A model generated the notes under the pieces. That model was given only the letters and a program-made list of their open reading frames with translations, searched no databases and was not told the DNA's origin. A stretch of 64,000 nucleotides of DNA, taken from NCBI GenBank assembly GCA_050951725.1, contig JBMNJO010000012.1, positions 434,001 through 498,000 on the forward strand, written 5' to 3'. The translations under genes and the position numbers were made by a program. This DNA comes from DTU052 sp050951725 (lineage in GTDB: Bacteria; Bacillota; Syntrophomonadia; Syntrophomonadales; DTU052). Positions 8,291 through 15,673 of this stretch are shown here, piece after piece (the first letter of the stretch is position 1; the number at the start of each line of letters is the position of its first letter).

Positions 8291-8302
8291 GGGGGTCTGG
8301 TT

Positions 8303-9325
8303 GTGCATAAAAGGCTGCAGCAGATAGAAAAGACTGCTGAAGAAAAGATCAAAGCAGCTTCGAATGCGGAAATACTAAAAAACATCAGGGTGGAGTTTCT
8401 GGGACGCAAAGGTGAGATAACCGCCATTTTACGCGGGTTAAAGGATCTGGCTCCAGAAGAACGGGGAGCGGTAGGCCAGGCGGCCAACCAATTAAAGAAC
8501 CGTCTGGAAAAACTGATCGAGGCCAAAAACCAGAATTTTGATGAGCAAGCCCTGCAAGAGCGTTTATTGAAGGAAAGACTGGATGTTACTCTTCCCGGTA
8601 CTCCTGTGGTGTCAGGTGGTAAACATCCACTGGCTCAGGTTATAGAAGAGATTGAGAACATATTTCTGGGTTTAGGGTTTGCGATTGTTGAAGGACCTGA
8701 GGTCGAACTTGACTACTACAATTTTGAGGCTCTTAATGTGCCGGCGGATCACCCGGCCCGGGATATGCAGGATTCCTTTTATATCAGTGATGAGGTTCTG
8801 CTCAGAACCCATACATCTCCCGGACAGGTGAGGACCATGGAAGCCAAAAAACCGGAGTTGCCGGTCAAGATAATTATTCCTGGCCGGGTTTATCGAAGAG
8901 ACGATGACGCTACTCATTCCCCGATGTTTCATCAGGTGGAAGGGTTATATATTGGTGACCGGGTAACCTTTGCTGACTTAAAAGGCATCCTGATGCTTTT
9001 TGCACATGAGATTTTTGGGCACGATGTCAAGGTAAGATTCAGGCCCAGTTACTTCCCTTTTACGGAACCCAGTGCGGAAATGGACGTCTCCTGCGTCATG
9101 TGCGGGGGGGAAGGCTGCCGAACCTGTTCTGATACCGGTTGGTTGGAAATCCTGGGATCAGGCATGGTACATCCCAATGTTCTGAGAGCGGGCGGCTATG
9201 ATCCGGAAAAAGTAACGGGCTTTGCCTTTGGCATGGGTGTAGAACGTATTGCCATGCTGAAATTTGGGGTTGATGATCTGCGCCTGTTTTTTGACAATGA
9301 CATACGATTTTTGTCCCAGTTTTAA
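8303..9325 (+). CDS. pheS: phenylalanine--tRNA ligase alpha subunit
   Basis: Catalytic subunit of the (alpha-beta)2 class II synthetase. 340 residues, standard. An N-terminal coiled-coil arm (about 1-90) binds tRNA. Class II motif 2 is PGRVYRRDDDATHSPMFHQ and motif 3 includes FGMGVERIAMLKFGVDDLR; the adenylation pocket includes FRPSYFPFTEPSAEMDV. GTG start at 8303 after AGAGGGGG. A cysteine-rich insertion, CVMCGGEGCRTCSDTGW, lies between motifs 2 and 3 as in many bacterial PheS. Controlled by the T-box directly upstream and followed by pheT 80 bases later. Confidence 0.97.
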   Translation: MHKRLQQIEKTAEEKIKAASNAEILKNIRVEFLGRKGEITAILRGLKDLAPEERGAVGQAANQLKNRLEKLIEAKNQNFDEQALQERLLKERLDVTLPGTPVVSGGKHPLAQVIEEIENIFLGLGFAIVEGPEVELDYYNFEALNVPADHPARDMQDSFYISDEVLLRTHTSPGQVRTMEAKKPELPVKIIIPGRVYRRDDDATHSPMFHQVEGLYIGDRVTFADLKGILMLFAHEIFGHDVKVRFRPSYFPFTEPSAEMDVSCVMCGGEGCRTCSDTGWLEILGSGMVHPNVLRAGGYDPEKVTGFAFGMGVERIAMLKFGVDDLRLFFDNDIRFLSQF

Positions 9326-9405
9326 TACAGGTTAGTTGCAGATCAGGCAACTTCGGAAATGGGCATTGGATCGATTATACAGTAGTCTAAGGGGGAATTG
9401 ACCGT

Positions 9406-11463
9406 ATGCGGTTATCACTGGAATGGCTAAAAGATTACATTGAGCTTGACATTTCCGCTCAGGAACTTGCACATAGACTTACCATGGCAGGAATAACGGT
9501 GGAGAATATTGAGGAACTGGAAAACGACATGGTCTTGGAGTTGGACCTGACACCCAACCGGGGAGATTGTCTGGGCATTATTAATATTGCCCGGGAGGTT
9601 TCCGCACTAACCGGAAAACCCCTTGACATTCCCCAGGCCCAGCCCGATGAGCTTGATGAAAAGATAGAAGACTACGTAAAGATCACCATCCAGTCAAGTC
9701 TATGTAAAAGGTACGGCGCCCGGGTGATGAAGAATGTCCGGGTAGCTCCATCACCGGTCTGGATGCAGGAAAGGCTCTTAAAAGCAGGCATCAGACCTAT
9801 AAACAACGTGGTTGATGTGACCAACTATGTCATGCTGGAAACAAACCAGCCGATGCACGCCTTTGATTATGAACTATTGGAAGGACGGCAGATAGTGGTG
9901 CGAGAGGCCCAGGCGGGCGAGGAACTGGTGACCCTGGACGGCAGCAGCCGGGAACTGCAACCGGGAATGCTGGTGATCGCGGATGCAGTCAAGCCGGTGG
10001 CCCTGGCTGGTATCATGGGAGGAGAAAGCTCCGAAATTGGGGAAGACACCACCACTATCCTTTTGGAATCCGCCATTTTTGATGGGACCAGTATCCGGCG
10101 AACAGCCAAGAAGGTAGGACTTCGAACGGAATCCTCGATGAGGTTTGAAAAAGGGGTGGACATTGGAGGAGTAGTCTTGGCCCTCGACCGGGCAGCTCGC
10201 TTATTGGAAATCCTGGGAGCTGGTGAAGTGGTTCAGGGTGTGTGCGATGTATATCCCCATCCGGCTGAGCGGGTTACGATCAGGTTACGGCCCGACAGGG
10301 TTAATTATGTATTGGGGACCAGTATTACAGCGGCCGAGATTGAAGGATTCCTTAAGAAACTCAGATTCCCGGTAGAGGTTCATGCCGATCATATGCTGGT
10401 GGACATTCCTTCGTACCGCCCGGACTTGACCATTGAAGAGGATTTAATAGAAGAGGTGGCACGGCTGTATGGCTACGACAATATCTCTTCCCAACTGGAA
10501 CCAGCCGTACCTACTCACGGATACCGAACCGATTACCAAAGATTTCAGGAAAAGCTTCTGGCTTTTGCAACCCATAGGATGCATCAGGTTATTACTTACA
10601 GTTTTATTAACCCCAGATGGTTGGATACCCTGGGAATACCGGAGGACAATCATCTGCGGAATACGGTCAAGGTGGCCAATCCGTTCTCAGAAGAGCAGGG
10701 TATAATGCGTACAACTCTCCTGCCAGGTCTCCTGGAAGTGGTGAGCCGCAATCTGGCTCGAAGGAATGAAGATCTGACTCTGGTTGAAAAGGGTAGTGTC
10801 TTTTGGCCTAATGAGTCTGATTTGCAGCCGAGAGAGGTTCTCATGATGGCTGGAATGGTTACCGGTAAGGTTTCAGGCGGTTGGCAGGTAACAGGCAGTG
10901 AAATGGACTTCTTCTACCTTAAGGGACTTATTGAAGACCTGTTAGGCAAGCTTCACCTGCCAGAAGTAAAATTCCTGCCGTTTATGCCGGAACACTCCTA
11001 TCACCCGGGGAGGACAGCTGCGATCACGGTGGAGGGTAAGCAGCTTGGTACTATCGGTGAGATTCACCCTCAAGTACTGAAGAGGGCTGACATTGATAAG
11101 AGGGTATGCGCTTTCGAAATTGATGTATTGAAGCTTTTTGAAGCAGTATCGCTCCACCAACACCAGGTTCGGGGCATATCCAAGTATCCCGCAGTTAAAC
11201 GGGATCTGGCCCTGGTTGTTTCCGAAGAGACTAACGCAGCCGATTTGGCAGAAACCATTAAAAAGGCGGGTACAGACCTCTTGGCAAAGGTTGATCTGTT
11301 TGATGTTTACCGGTCTCCTCAAATCGGCCAGGACAAGAAAAGTCTGGCCTATGCACTCACTTTTCAATCGTATCAGAGTACACTGCAGGATGATGAGATC
11401 AGCGACATAGTCGAACGGATTCTGCAAAAAACAGCAGAGGTTCATGGTGCCAGTTTAAGGTAA
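9406..11463 (+). CDS. pheT: phenylalanine--tRNA ligase beta subunit, short form
   Basis: Beta subunit; carries the editing site for Tyr-tRNA-Phe and the C-terminal anticodon-binding fold. 685 residues against about 790-805 for most bacterial PheT. The N-terminus MRLSLEWLKDYIELDISAQE is normal, but after TMAGITVENIEELEND it runs straight into VLELDLTPNRGDCLG, so the roughly 110-residue OB-fold (EMAP-like tRNA-binding) insertion is absent. The B3/B4 editing region (GARVMKNVRV, NNVVDVTNYVMLE, RFEKGVD), B5 and the catalytic-like domains follow, and the C-terminal FDX-ACB domain (SKYPAVKRDLALVV) is complete. There is no frameshift around the junction, so this is a natural short form. Confidence 0.95.
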   Translation: MRLSLEWLKDYIELDISAQELAHRLTMAGITVENIEELENDMVLELDLTPNRGDCLGIINIAREVSALTGKPLDIPQAQPDELDEKIEDYVKITIQSSLCKRYGARVMKNVRVAPSPVWMQERLLKAGIRPINNVVDVTNYVMLETNQPMHAFDYELLEGRQIVVREAQAGEELVTLDGSSRELQPGMLVIADAVKPVALAGIMGGESSEIGEDTTTILLESAIFDGTSIRRTAKKVGLRTESSMRFEKGVDIGGVVLALDRAARLLEILGAGEVVQGVCDVYPHPAERVTIRLRPDRVNYVLGTSITAAEIEGFLKKLRFPVEVHADHMLVDIPSYRPDLTIEEDLIEEVARLYGYDNISSQLEPAVPTHGYRTDYQRFQEKLLAFATHRMHQVITYSFINPRWLDTLGIPEDNHLRNTVKVANPFSEEQGIMRTTLLPGLLEVVSRNLARRNEDLTLVEKGSVFWPNESDLQPREVLMMAGMVTGKVSGGWQVTGSEMDFFYLKGLIEDLLGKLHLPEVKFLPFMPEHSYHPGRTAAITVEGKQLGTIGEIHPQVLKRADIDKRVCAFEIDVLKLFEAVSLHQHQVRGISKYPAVKRDLALVVSEETNAADLAETIKKAGTDLLAKVDLFDVYRSPQIGQDKKSLAYALTFQSYQSTLQDDEISDIVERILQKTAEVHGASLR

Positions 11464-11469
11464 GATACA

Positions 11470-11520
11470 AGTCTGGTCGGGAGAGTATGCTATGCTCTCC
11501 CGCTCAGACTTATTTAATTT
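11470..11520 (+). terminator. terminator after pheT
   Basis: CGGGAGAG (11478-11485) pairs with CTCTCCCG (11495-11502); AGTCTG (11470-11475) and CAGACT (11505-11510) extend the stem beyond a small internal loop. TATTTAATTTAT follows. Confidence 0.82.
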
Positions 11521-11875
11521 ATCTTCAAATAAAGATTTTCCTGAAGAGTCATAAGTCGCAGGGGAATCAAATGTTCAGTCACCGGAAATTTTTCATTGAA
11601 AAACAGGGCAATTCGTTAAGCACGCCGATCTGTTGGTTGTTTTTTGATTAATCACAGCCAATATCGGAACTCCTTTCTGCTGCTTTTTATTTTGTTTTCT
11701 TTCCCCATGATATGATGTAGAAGCTCGGTAACCAAGGGAAATACGACATCAGAGGATGCTGTAAAGTATCGATAACAAAGATTGACATATTAGTTGGGGT
11801 AATGGTGTAAAAAGGAGATTATTCTGCAGATATCGAACATCAAAATAACCGTTAAGAAGGGGAGGCTTATTGGGT
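11521..11875. other. 355-base intergenic region before zapA
   Basis: AT-rich, with no convincing ORF or structured RNA. An extended -10 (TGA then TATGAT, 11708-11716) has no good -35. A TTGACA occurs at 11782-11787 without a clear -10 at 17 bp (TGTAAA at 11807 is 19 bp away). Either could drive zapA-polX; the start site is undetermined. Confidence 0.4.
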
Positions 11876-12193
11876 ATGGGCAGCAGGAAGAAGGAAATAG
11901 TTAAAGTGACGGTAGATATCTTTGATGAGGAGTATGTGATCAAGGGTTCCGAAGAATCGGAATACATACAGGCCCTGGCTGAAAAGGTGGATCAGAAGAT
12001 GCGCGAAGTCTACCGTAAATGCCCCCATCTGGGAGTCAGCAAACTGGCAATTCTCACCTGCATTAACCTGGCGGATGAATTGAGCAAGCTGCAGGAGGAT
12101 TATGACCAGCTGGTACACCTTTTGGAAGAGAAAAAGAGGATGAGCAGTGTCCATGATGACCTGGGTAATAAACGAAAGCAGTCAAGGGCATAA
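11876..12193 (+). CDS. zapA: cell division protein ZapA
   Basis: Small FtsZ-ring stabiliser; bridges FtsZ filaments at midcell. 105 residues from ATG 11876 (107 from the TTG at 11870, which is closer to the GGGGAGG site). Family features are KVTVDIFDEEYVIKGSEE at the N-terminus, EYIQALAEKVDQKMREV, the KLAILTCINLADEL segment, and a C-terminal coiled coil (LSKLQEDYDQLVHLLEEKKR). It is 31 bases upstream of polX; zapA next to pheST and before polX or a U32 peptidase is a frequent Clostridia/Bacillus arrangement. Confidence 0.85.
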   Translation: MGSRKKEIVKVTVDIFDEEYVIKGSEESEYIQALAEKVDQKMREVYRKCPHLGVSKLAILTCINLADELSKLQEDYDQLVHLLEEKKRMSSVHDDLGNKRKQSRA

Positions 12194-12224
12194 ATTCGAT
12201 AGGTTTTTCAAAGGGGGTACCTGA

Positions 12225-13907
12225 TTGACGGAGAACCGGGAAATTGCCGCTATCCTGGAAGAAGTGGCTGACATACTTGAGATCATGGGGGAGAATCCTT
12301 ACAAAATCAGGAGTTATCGAAAAGCAGCACACTCCATATATCAGCTCTCAGAAGACGTTGAGGATTTATGGCAAGAGAGCCGGCTTTTGGAGATAGATGG
12401 TGTCGGCAAAGCCATCCAATCAAAGGTGGAAGAGATTATGCGCACCGGGTCACTGAAGTACCACCAGGATTTGCTCCGGCAGGTACCCCGGGGAGTAATC
12501 AGAATGTTGACTTTGCCGGGTATGGGTCCCCGAACAGTGCGAACTATTTATGAACACCTGGGAATAACCAATCTGGATGATCTTTTGGAGGCTGCGAAGG
12601 CTCGCAGGATACGCCAACTGCCAGGTCTGGGGGCGAAGACCGAATACAACATTAAAAAAGGCATGGAGATGCTCCAGTCAATTGGTGACACTGTAACCCT
12701 CGGCACGGTTTTTCCAATTGCGCAGGAATTCTGCGCTTTTCTGGCGGCTGGTGATGGAATAGAATCGGCGGAGTTAGTCGGAAGCATCCGTCGTCGAAAA
12801 CCAGTGGTACATGACATCGATATACTGGTTGCTTCGTCTGACCCGGAAATAGTCAGGGACAGGGTTGCCAGATACAGAAGACTGAAGTTAATCGATGAGA
12901 CGACCCAGGAGGTTATCAAAGGACAGATCGGATTAGGCTATAGATTCGAAGTTATCGTAGTGCCCCCTTCTGATTTCCCAATGGCTTTGCTGTTAGCGAC
13001 CGGCTCCAAAGATCACCGCCAACAACTGCTGCCGTTGCTGCAGGAGGCAGGAGTGACTTCCGGAAACAGTGAAGCTGATATTTATGACGCCATAGGTATG
13101 CAGTGGATCCCACCGGAACTAAGAGAAAACCGGGGAGAGATTGAACAGGCTGCCCACGGACAACTGCCGGTGCTCATCAAACAATCGCAAATTAGGGGAG
13201 ACCTCCATGTACACACAGATTGGAGCGATGGTGCCCATCACCTGGAACAGATGGTGAAGCAGGCTCGGGCCATGGGGTATTCCTATTTAGCGGTTACTGA
13301 CCATTCCCAATCCCTTAAGATTTCACGAGGACTTGACGAAAAACGTTTGCAGGACCAGTTGCGAATGATTGCCCAGATAAATAAGGATCTCAAGGATTTT
13401 CGCATCCTGAGCGGAATAGAAGTTGACATAATGCGAGATGGGTCACTGGATTTCCCGGATGAGATTCTGAAACAGCTGGATGTGGTAGTGGCATCAATTC
13501 ACAGCGCCTTTCATCTTTCAGCGGAAGAACAGACCCATCGGATTATCAGCGCTATTAACAACCGACATGTCGATATAATTGGTCACTTGACCGGTCGCCT
13601 GCTTAATCGCCGTTCAGGATATCAGGTTGACGTGGAGGCGGTTTTGGAGGCAGCTTCCTGTAAGGGCACGGCCCTGGAGATAAATGCCCATCCTGACCGT
13701 CTGGATATTTCTGAGGAGGTTGCCAAACGGGCCAAGGAACAAGGGGTTAAGGTGGCCATCAACAGTGATGCCCATCAGGCTGGTGACATGTTGTTGATGG
13801 AATACGGTGTGTTTAACGCCCGGCGCGGTTGGCTGGAGGCCGAAGATATAATAAACACGTGGCCACTGCCGGAACTGATCCGTTACTTTGAGAATAAAGC
13901 CAACTAG
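12225..13907 (+). CDS. polX: family X DNA polymerase with PHP domain
   Basis: Repair polymerase/exonuclease, 560 residues. Order: N-terminal HhH 8-kDa-like region (NPYKIRSYRKAAHSI, then two HhH motifs around LPGMGPRTVRTIYEHLGI and LPGLGAKTEYNIKKG), palm with GSIRRRKPVVHDIDIL holding two catalytic Asp, fingers/thumb with TGSKDH, and a C-terminal PHP domain with HVHTDWSDG, AVTDHS, GIEVDI, SIHSAF, GHLTGRLLNRR and NSDAH, all metal ligands present. At the third catalytic Asp position (usually VDLRVV) the sequence reads FEVIVVPP, giving Glu for Asp. The PHP 3'-5' exonuclease and AP-endonuclease activities should therefore be intact, while polymerase activity is uncertain. TTG start at 12225 after AAGGGGG. 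Confidence 0.93.
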   Translation: MTENREIAAILEEVADILEIMGENPYKIRSYRKAAHSIYQLSEDVEDLWQESRLLEIDGVGKAIQSKVEEIMRTGSLKYHQDLLRQVPRGVIRMLTLPGMGPRTVRTIYEHLGITNLDDLLEAAKARRIRQLPGLGAKTEYNIKKGMEMLQSIGDTVTLGTVFPIAQEFCAFLAAGDGIESAELVGSIRRRKPVVHDIDILVASSDPEIVRDRVARYRRLKLIDETTQEVIKGQIGLGYRFEVIVVPPSDFPMALLLATGSKDHRQQLLPLLQEAGVTSGNSEADIYDAIGMQWIPPELRENRGEIEQAAHGQLPVLIKQSQIRGDLHVHTDWSDGAHHLEQMVKQARAMGYSYLAVTDHSQSLKISRGLDEKRLQDQLRMIAQINKDLKDFRILSGIEVDIMRDGSLDFPDEILKQLDVVVASIHSAFHLSAEEQTHRIISAINNRHVDIIGHLTGRLLNRRSGYQVDVEAVLEAASCKGTALEINAHPDRLDISEEVAKRAKEQGVKVAINSDAHQAGDMLLMEYGVFNARRGWLEAEDIINTWPLPELIRYFENKAN

Positions 13908-13950
13908 GTAATCCATACTAAGAGAGGAAGATTGACCGGGAGAGTTTAAA

Positions 13951-14616
13951 GTGTTTGCGTTTATTGTGCGAGCAGTAGCCATGTATGTGGTGGCTTTGAT
14001 AGTCATAAGAGTTATGGGAAAAAGGGCCCTGGGAGAACTGGGGCTTTTTGATTTTGTAGTTATGACCGGGGTAGGCCACATTCTGACTTCCGTAGCTCTG
14101 GATCAGAGCCTTCCTTTCTATGAAGGAGTGGGGGTTCTGATCACCCTGGCAGCCATGGAATATGGAGTGTCATTTTTATCCATCAAAAACCAGCGGTTGA
14201 GCCGCCTGATTCAGGGGTGTCCGGTGGTTATGATTAAGGATGGGCGGATCATCAGAGAAAACCTGGGAAAAGAGAAATTTAATGTGGACGACTTGATGCA
14301 GGAACTGCGCAAGCAGGGGATCAGAGATGTGAGCGAGGTTGAAACCGGAATCCTAGAACCATCAGGGGGTTTCAGCGTTATTCTGAAAGGAACAGAAGAA
14401 CCGGTTTCCAGAGGTGAACTGGGGATCACCTGGGAACCGTCCCCTGACAGCATACTGACCTATCAACAGCTTAACCGCGAGGAGATTTTTGCCTTGTCAA
14501 ACAAGCCCCCGGTGTCAATGGAACCACCTCTGTCCCTGGTGAAGAGTTTGGAAGAAATCCAGGCCAAGCTGGATCAAGTGATTAAGAGGCTTGATACTCT
14601 GGAAAAGAGAGAATAA
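13951..14616 (+). CDS. DUF421 (YetF-like) membrane protein
   Basis: 221 residues. Three N-terminal transmembrane helices (MFAFIVRAVAMYVVALIVIR; FVVMTGVGHILTSVAL; YEGVGVLITLAAMEYGVSFL) are followed by a cytoplasmic-type alpha/beta domain with the DUF421 hallmark GKRALGELGLFDFVVM near residue 25 and PVVMIKDGRIIRENL, FNVDDLMQELRKQGI at about 95-130. The C-terminus ends in a charged helix (LEEIQAKLDQVIKRLDTLEK), probably a coiled coil. In Bacillus, YetF-type proteins affect spore germination, but the biochemical role is unsettled. GTG start at 13951; 43 bases after polX and likely cotranscribed. Confidence 0.85.
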   Translation: MFAFIVRAVAMYVVALIVIRVMGKRALGELGLFDFVVMTGVGHILTSVALDQSLPFYEGVGVLITLAAMEYGVSFLSIKNQRLSRLIQGCPVVMIKDGRIIRENLGKEKFNVDDLMQELRKQGIRDVSEVETGILEPSGGFSVILKGTEEPVSRGELGITWEPSPDSILTYQQLNREEIFALSNKPPVSMEPPLSLVKSLEEIQAKLDQVIKRLDTLEKRE

Positions 14617-14695
14617 CTGGTCATTAATGGTATGATATAATGCTTACGGAGAATTCCGACTGCAATAAGTTTGGTAAATCCAAGGAGGGATATTG

Positions 14696-15649
14696 GTGAA
14701 GCTCTACGAGATATACGAACTGGCTGTCAAGATGGGGATTGAGAAAGATGTACGGGGAAGCGAAGAGATTGAGAGATTACTGAACAGGAACCAACGGGAG
14801 CTTGAACGGGCAGAGGAGAAGGATTGCACCTATATTGACCGACAGACCCTGACTAATCCGTTCAGCGATACCAGGATTCTGTACGGAACCGGGGAGGAAG
14901 AGATTACCTCGATCTTCTGCGGGATTGACATGGAGACACCCGAGATAATTCTGGCCGACCGGTTACGGGAGAAGGGCCAACGGATTGATATGGTAATGGC
15001 TCATCATCCGGAAGGCAAGGCCCAGGCAGCCTTGTATGGGGTCATGGGTCTGCAGGCTGATCTCCTTTTAAGAGCGGGCATTCCGATAAATGTTGCAGAA
15101 GGTATTATGGAATCACGAATCTCGGAAGTAAGGCGTTTAATGATGCCGCTGAACCATCAGCGGGCAGTTGATGCGGCCCGCCTCCTGGATATACCGTTCA
15201 TGTGCGTGCATACTCCAGCTGATAACCTGGTTAATGATTATCTGCAGCGGGAGATTGATGGTAAGAACCCGCAGTACCTGGATGAATTACTGGAGTTGCT
15301 CCTGGAGATTCCCGAATACCATGAGGCCAAGCTGCTGAAAGCTGGCCCGGAGTTGGTAGTGGGAGACAAGAAAAAACGAGTCGGACGGGTTTTGGTAAGT
15401 ATGACCGGGGGCACTTCAGGTTCGGCCAAGGTTTTTGAGAAGCTGGAGACAGCCGGAATAGGTACTTTAATCCGCATGCACGTAACGGAGAAACATCGGG
15501 AAGAAGCCAAGAAACACAACATAAACGTGATCGTTGCCGGTCATATGGCCAGTGATTCTCTGGGATTGAACCTGTTTCTGGACCAGCTGGAACTGCGCGG
15601 AATATCGATTATTCCTGCTTCGGGATTGATCAGGAAGAAGCGGATATAA
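14696..15649 (+). CDS. NIF3-like (DUF34) family protein
   Basis: 317 residues, soluble. The pattern GIDMETPEIILADRLREK, then DMVMAHHPEGKAQAALYG (His-His), the HTPADN block near residue 173, and IVAGHMASDSLGLNLFLD near the C-terminus resembles the NIF3/DUF34 metal-binding fold, in which paired His and Asp/Glu bind two metals. Proteins of this sort in Clostridia are often annotated NGG1p-interacting factor NIF3; no reaction has been established. The N-terminal 55 residues (EIYELAVKMGIEKDVRG...) are extra to the core. GTG at 14696 is 7 bases after AAGGAGGG and preferred to TTG 14693. It lies 24 bases before the U32 gene, suggesting cotranscription. Confidence 0.65.
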   Translation: MKLYEIYELAVKMGIEKDVRGSEEIERLLNRNQRELERAEEKDCTYIDRQTLTNPFSDTRILYGTGEEEITSIFCGIDMETPEIILADRLREKGQRIDMVMAHHPEGKAQAALYGVMGLQADLLLRAGIPINVAEGIMESRISEVRRLMMPLNHQRAVDAARLLDIPFMCVHTPADNLVNDYLQREIDGKNPQYLDELLELLLEIPEYHEAKLLKAGPELVVGDKKKRVGRVLVSMTGGTSGSAKVFEKLETAGIGTLIRMHVTEKHREEAKKHNINVIVAGHMASDSLGLNLFLDQLELRGISIIPASGLIRKKRI

Positions 15650-15673
15650 ATTTATGGTTATGGGGGAACGGCT

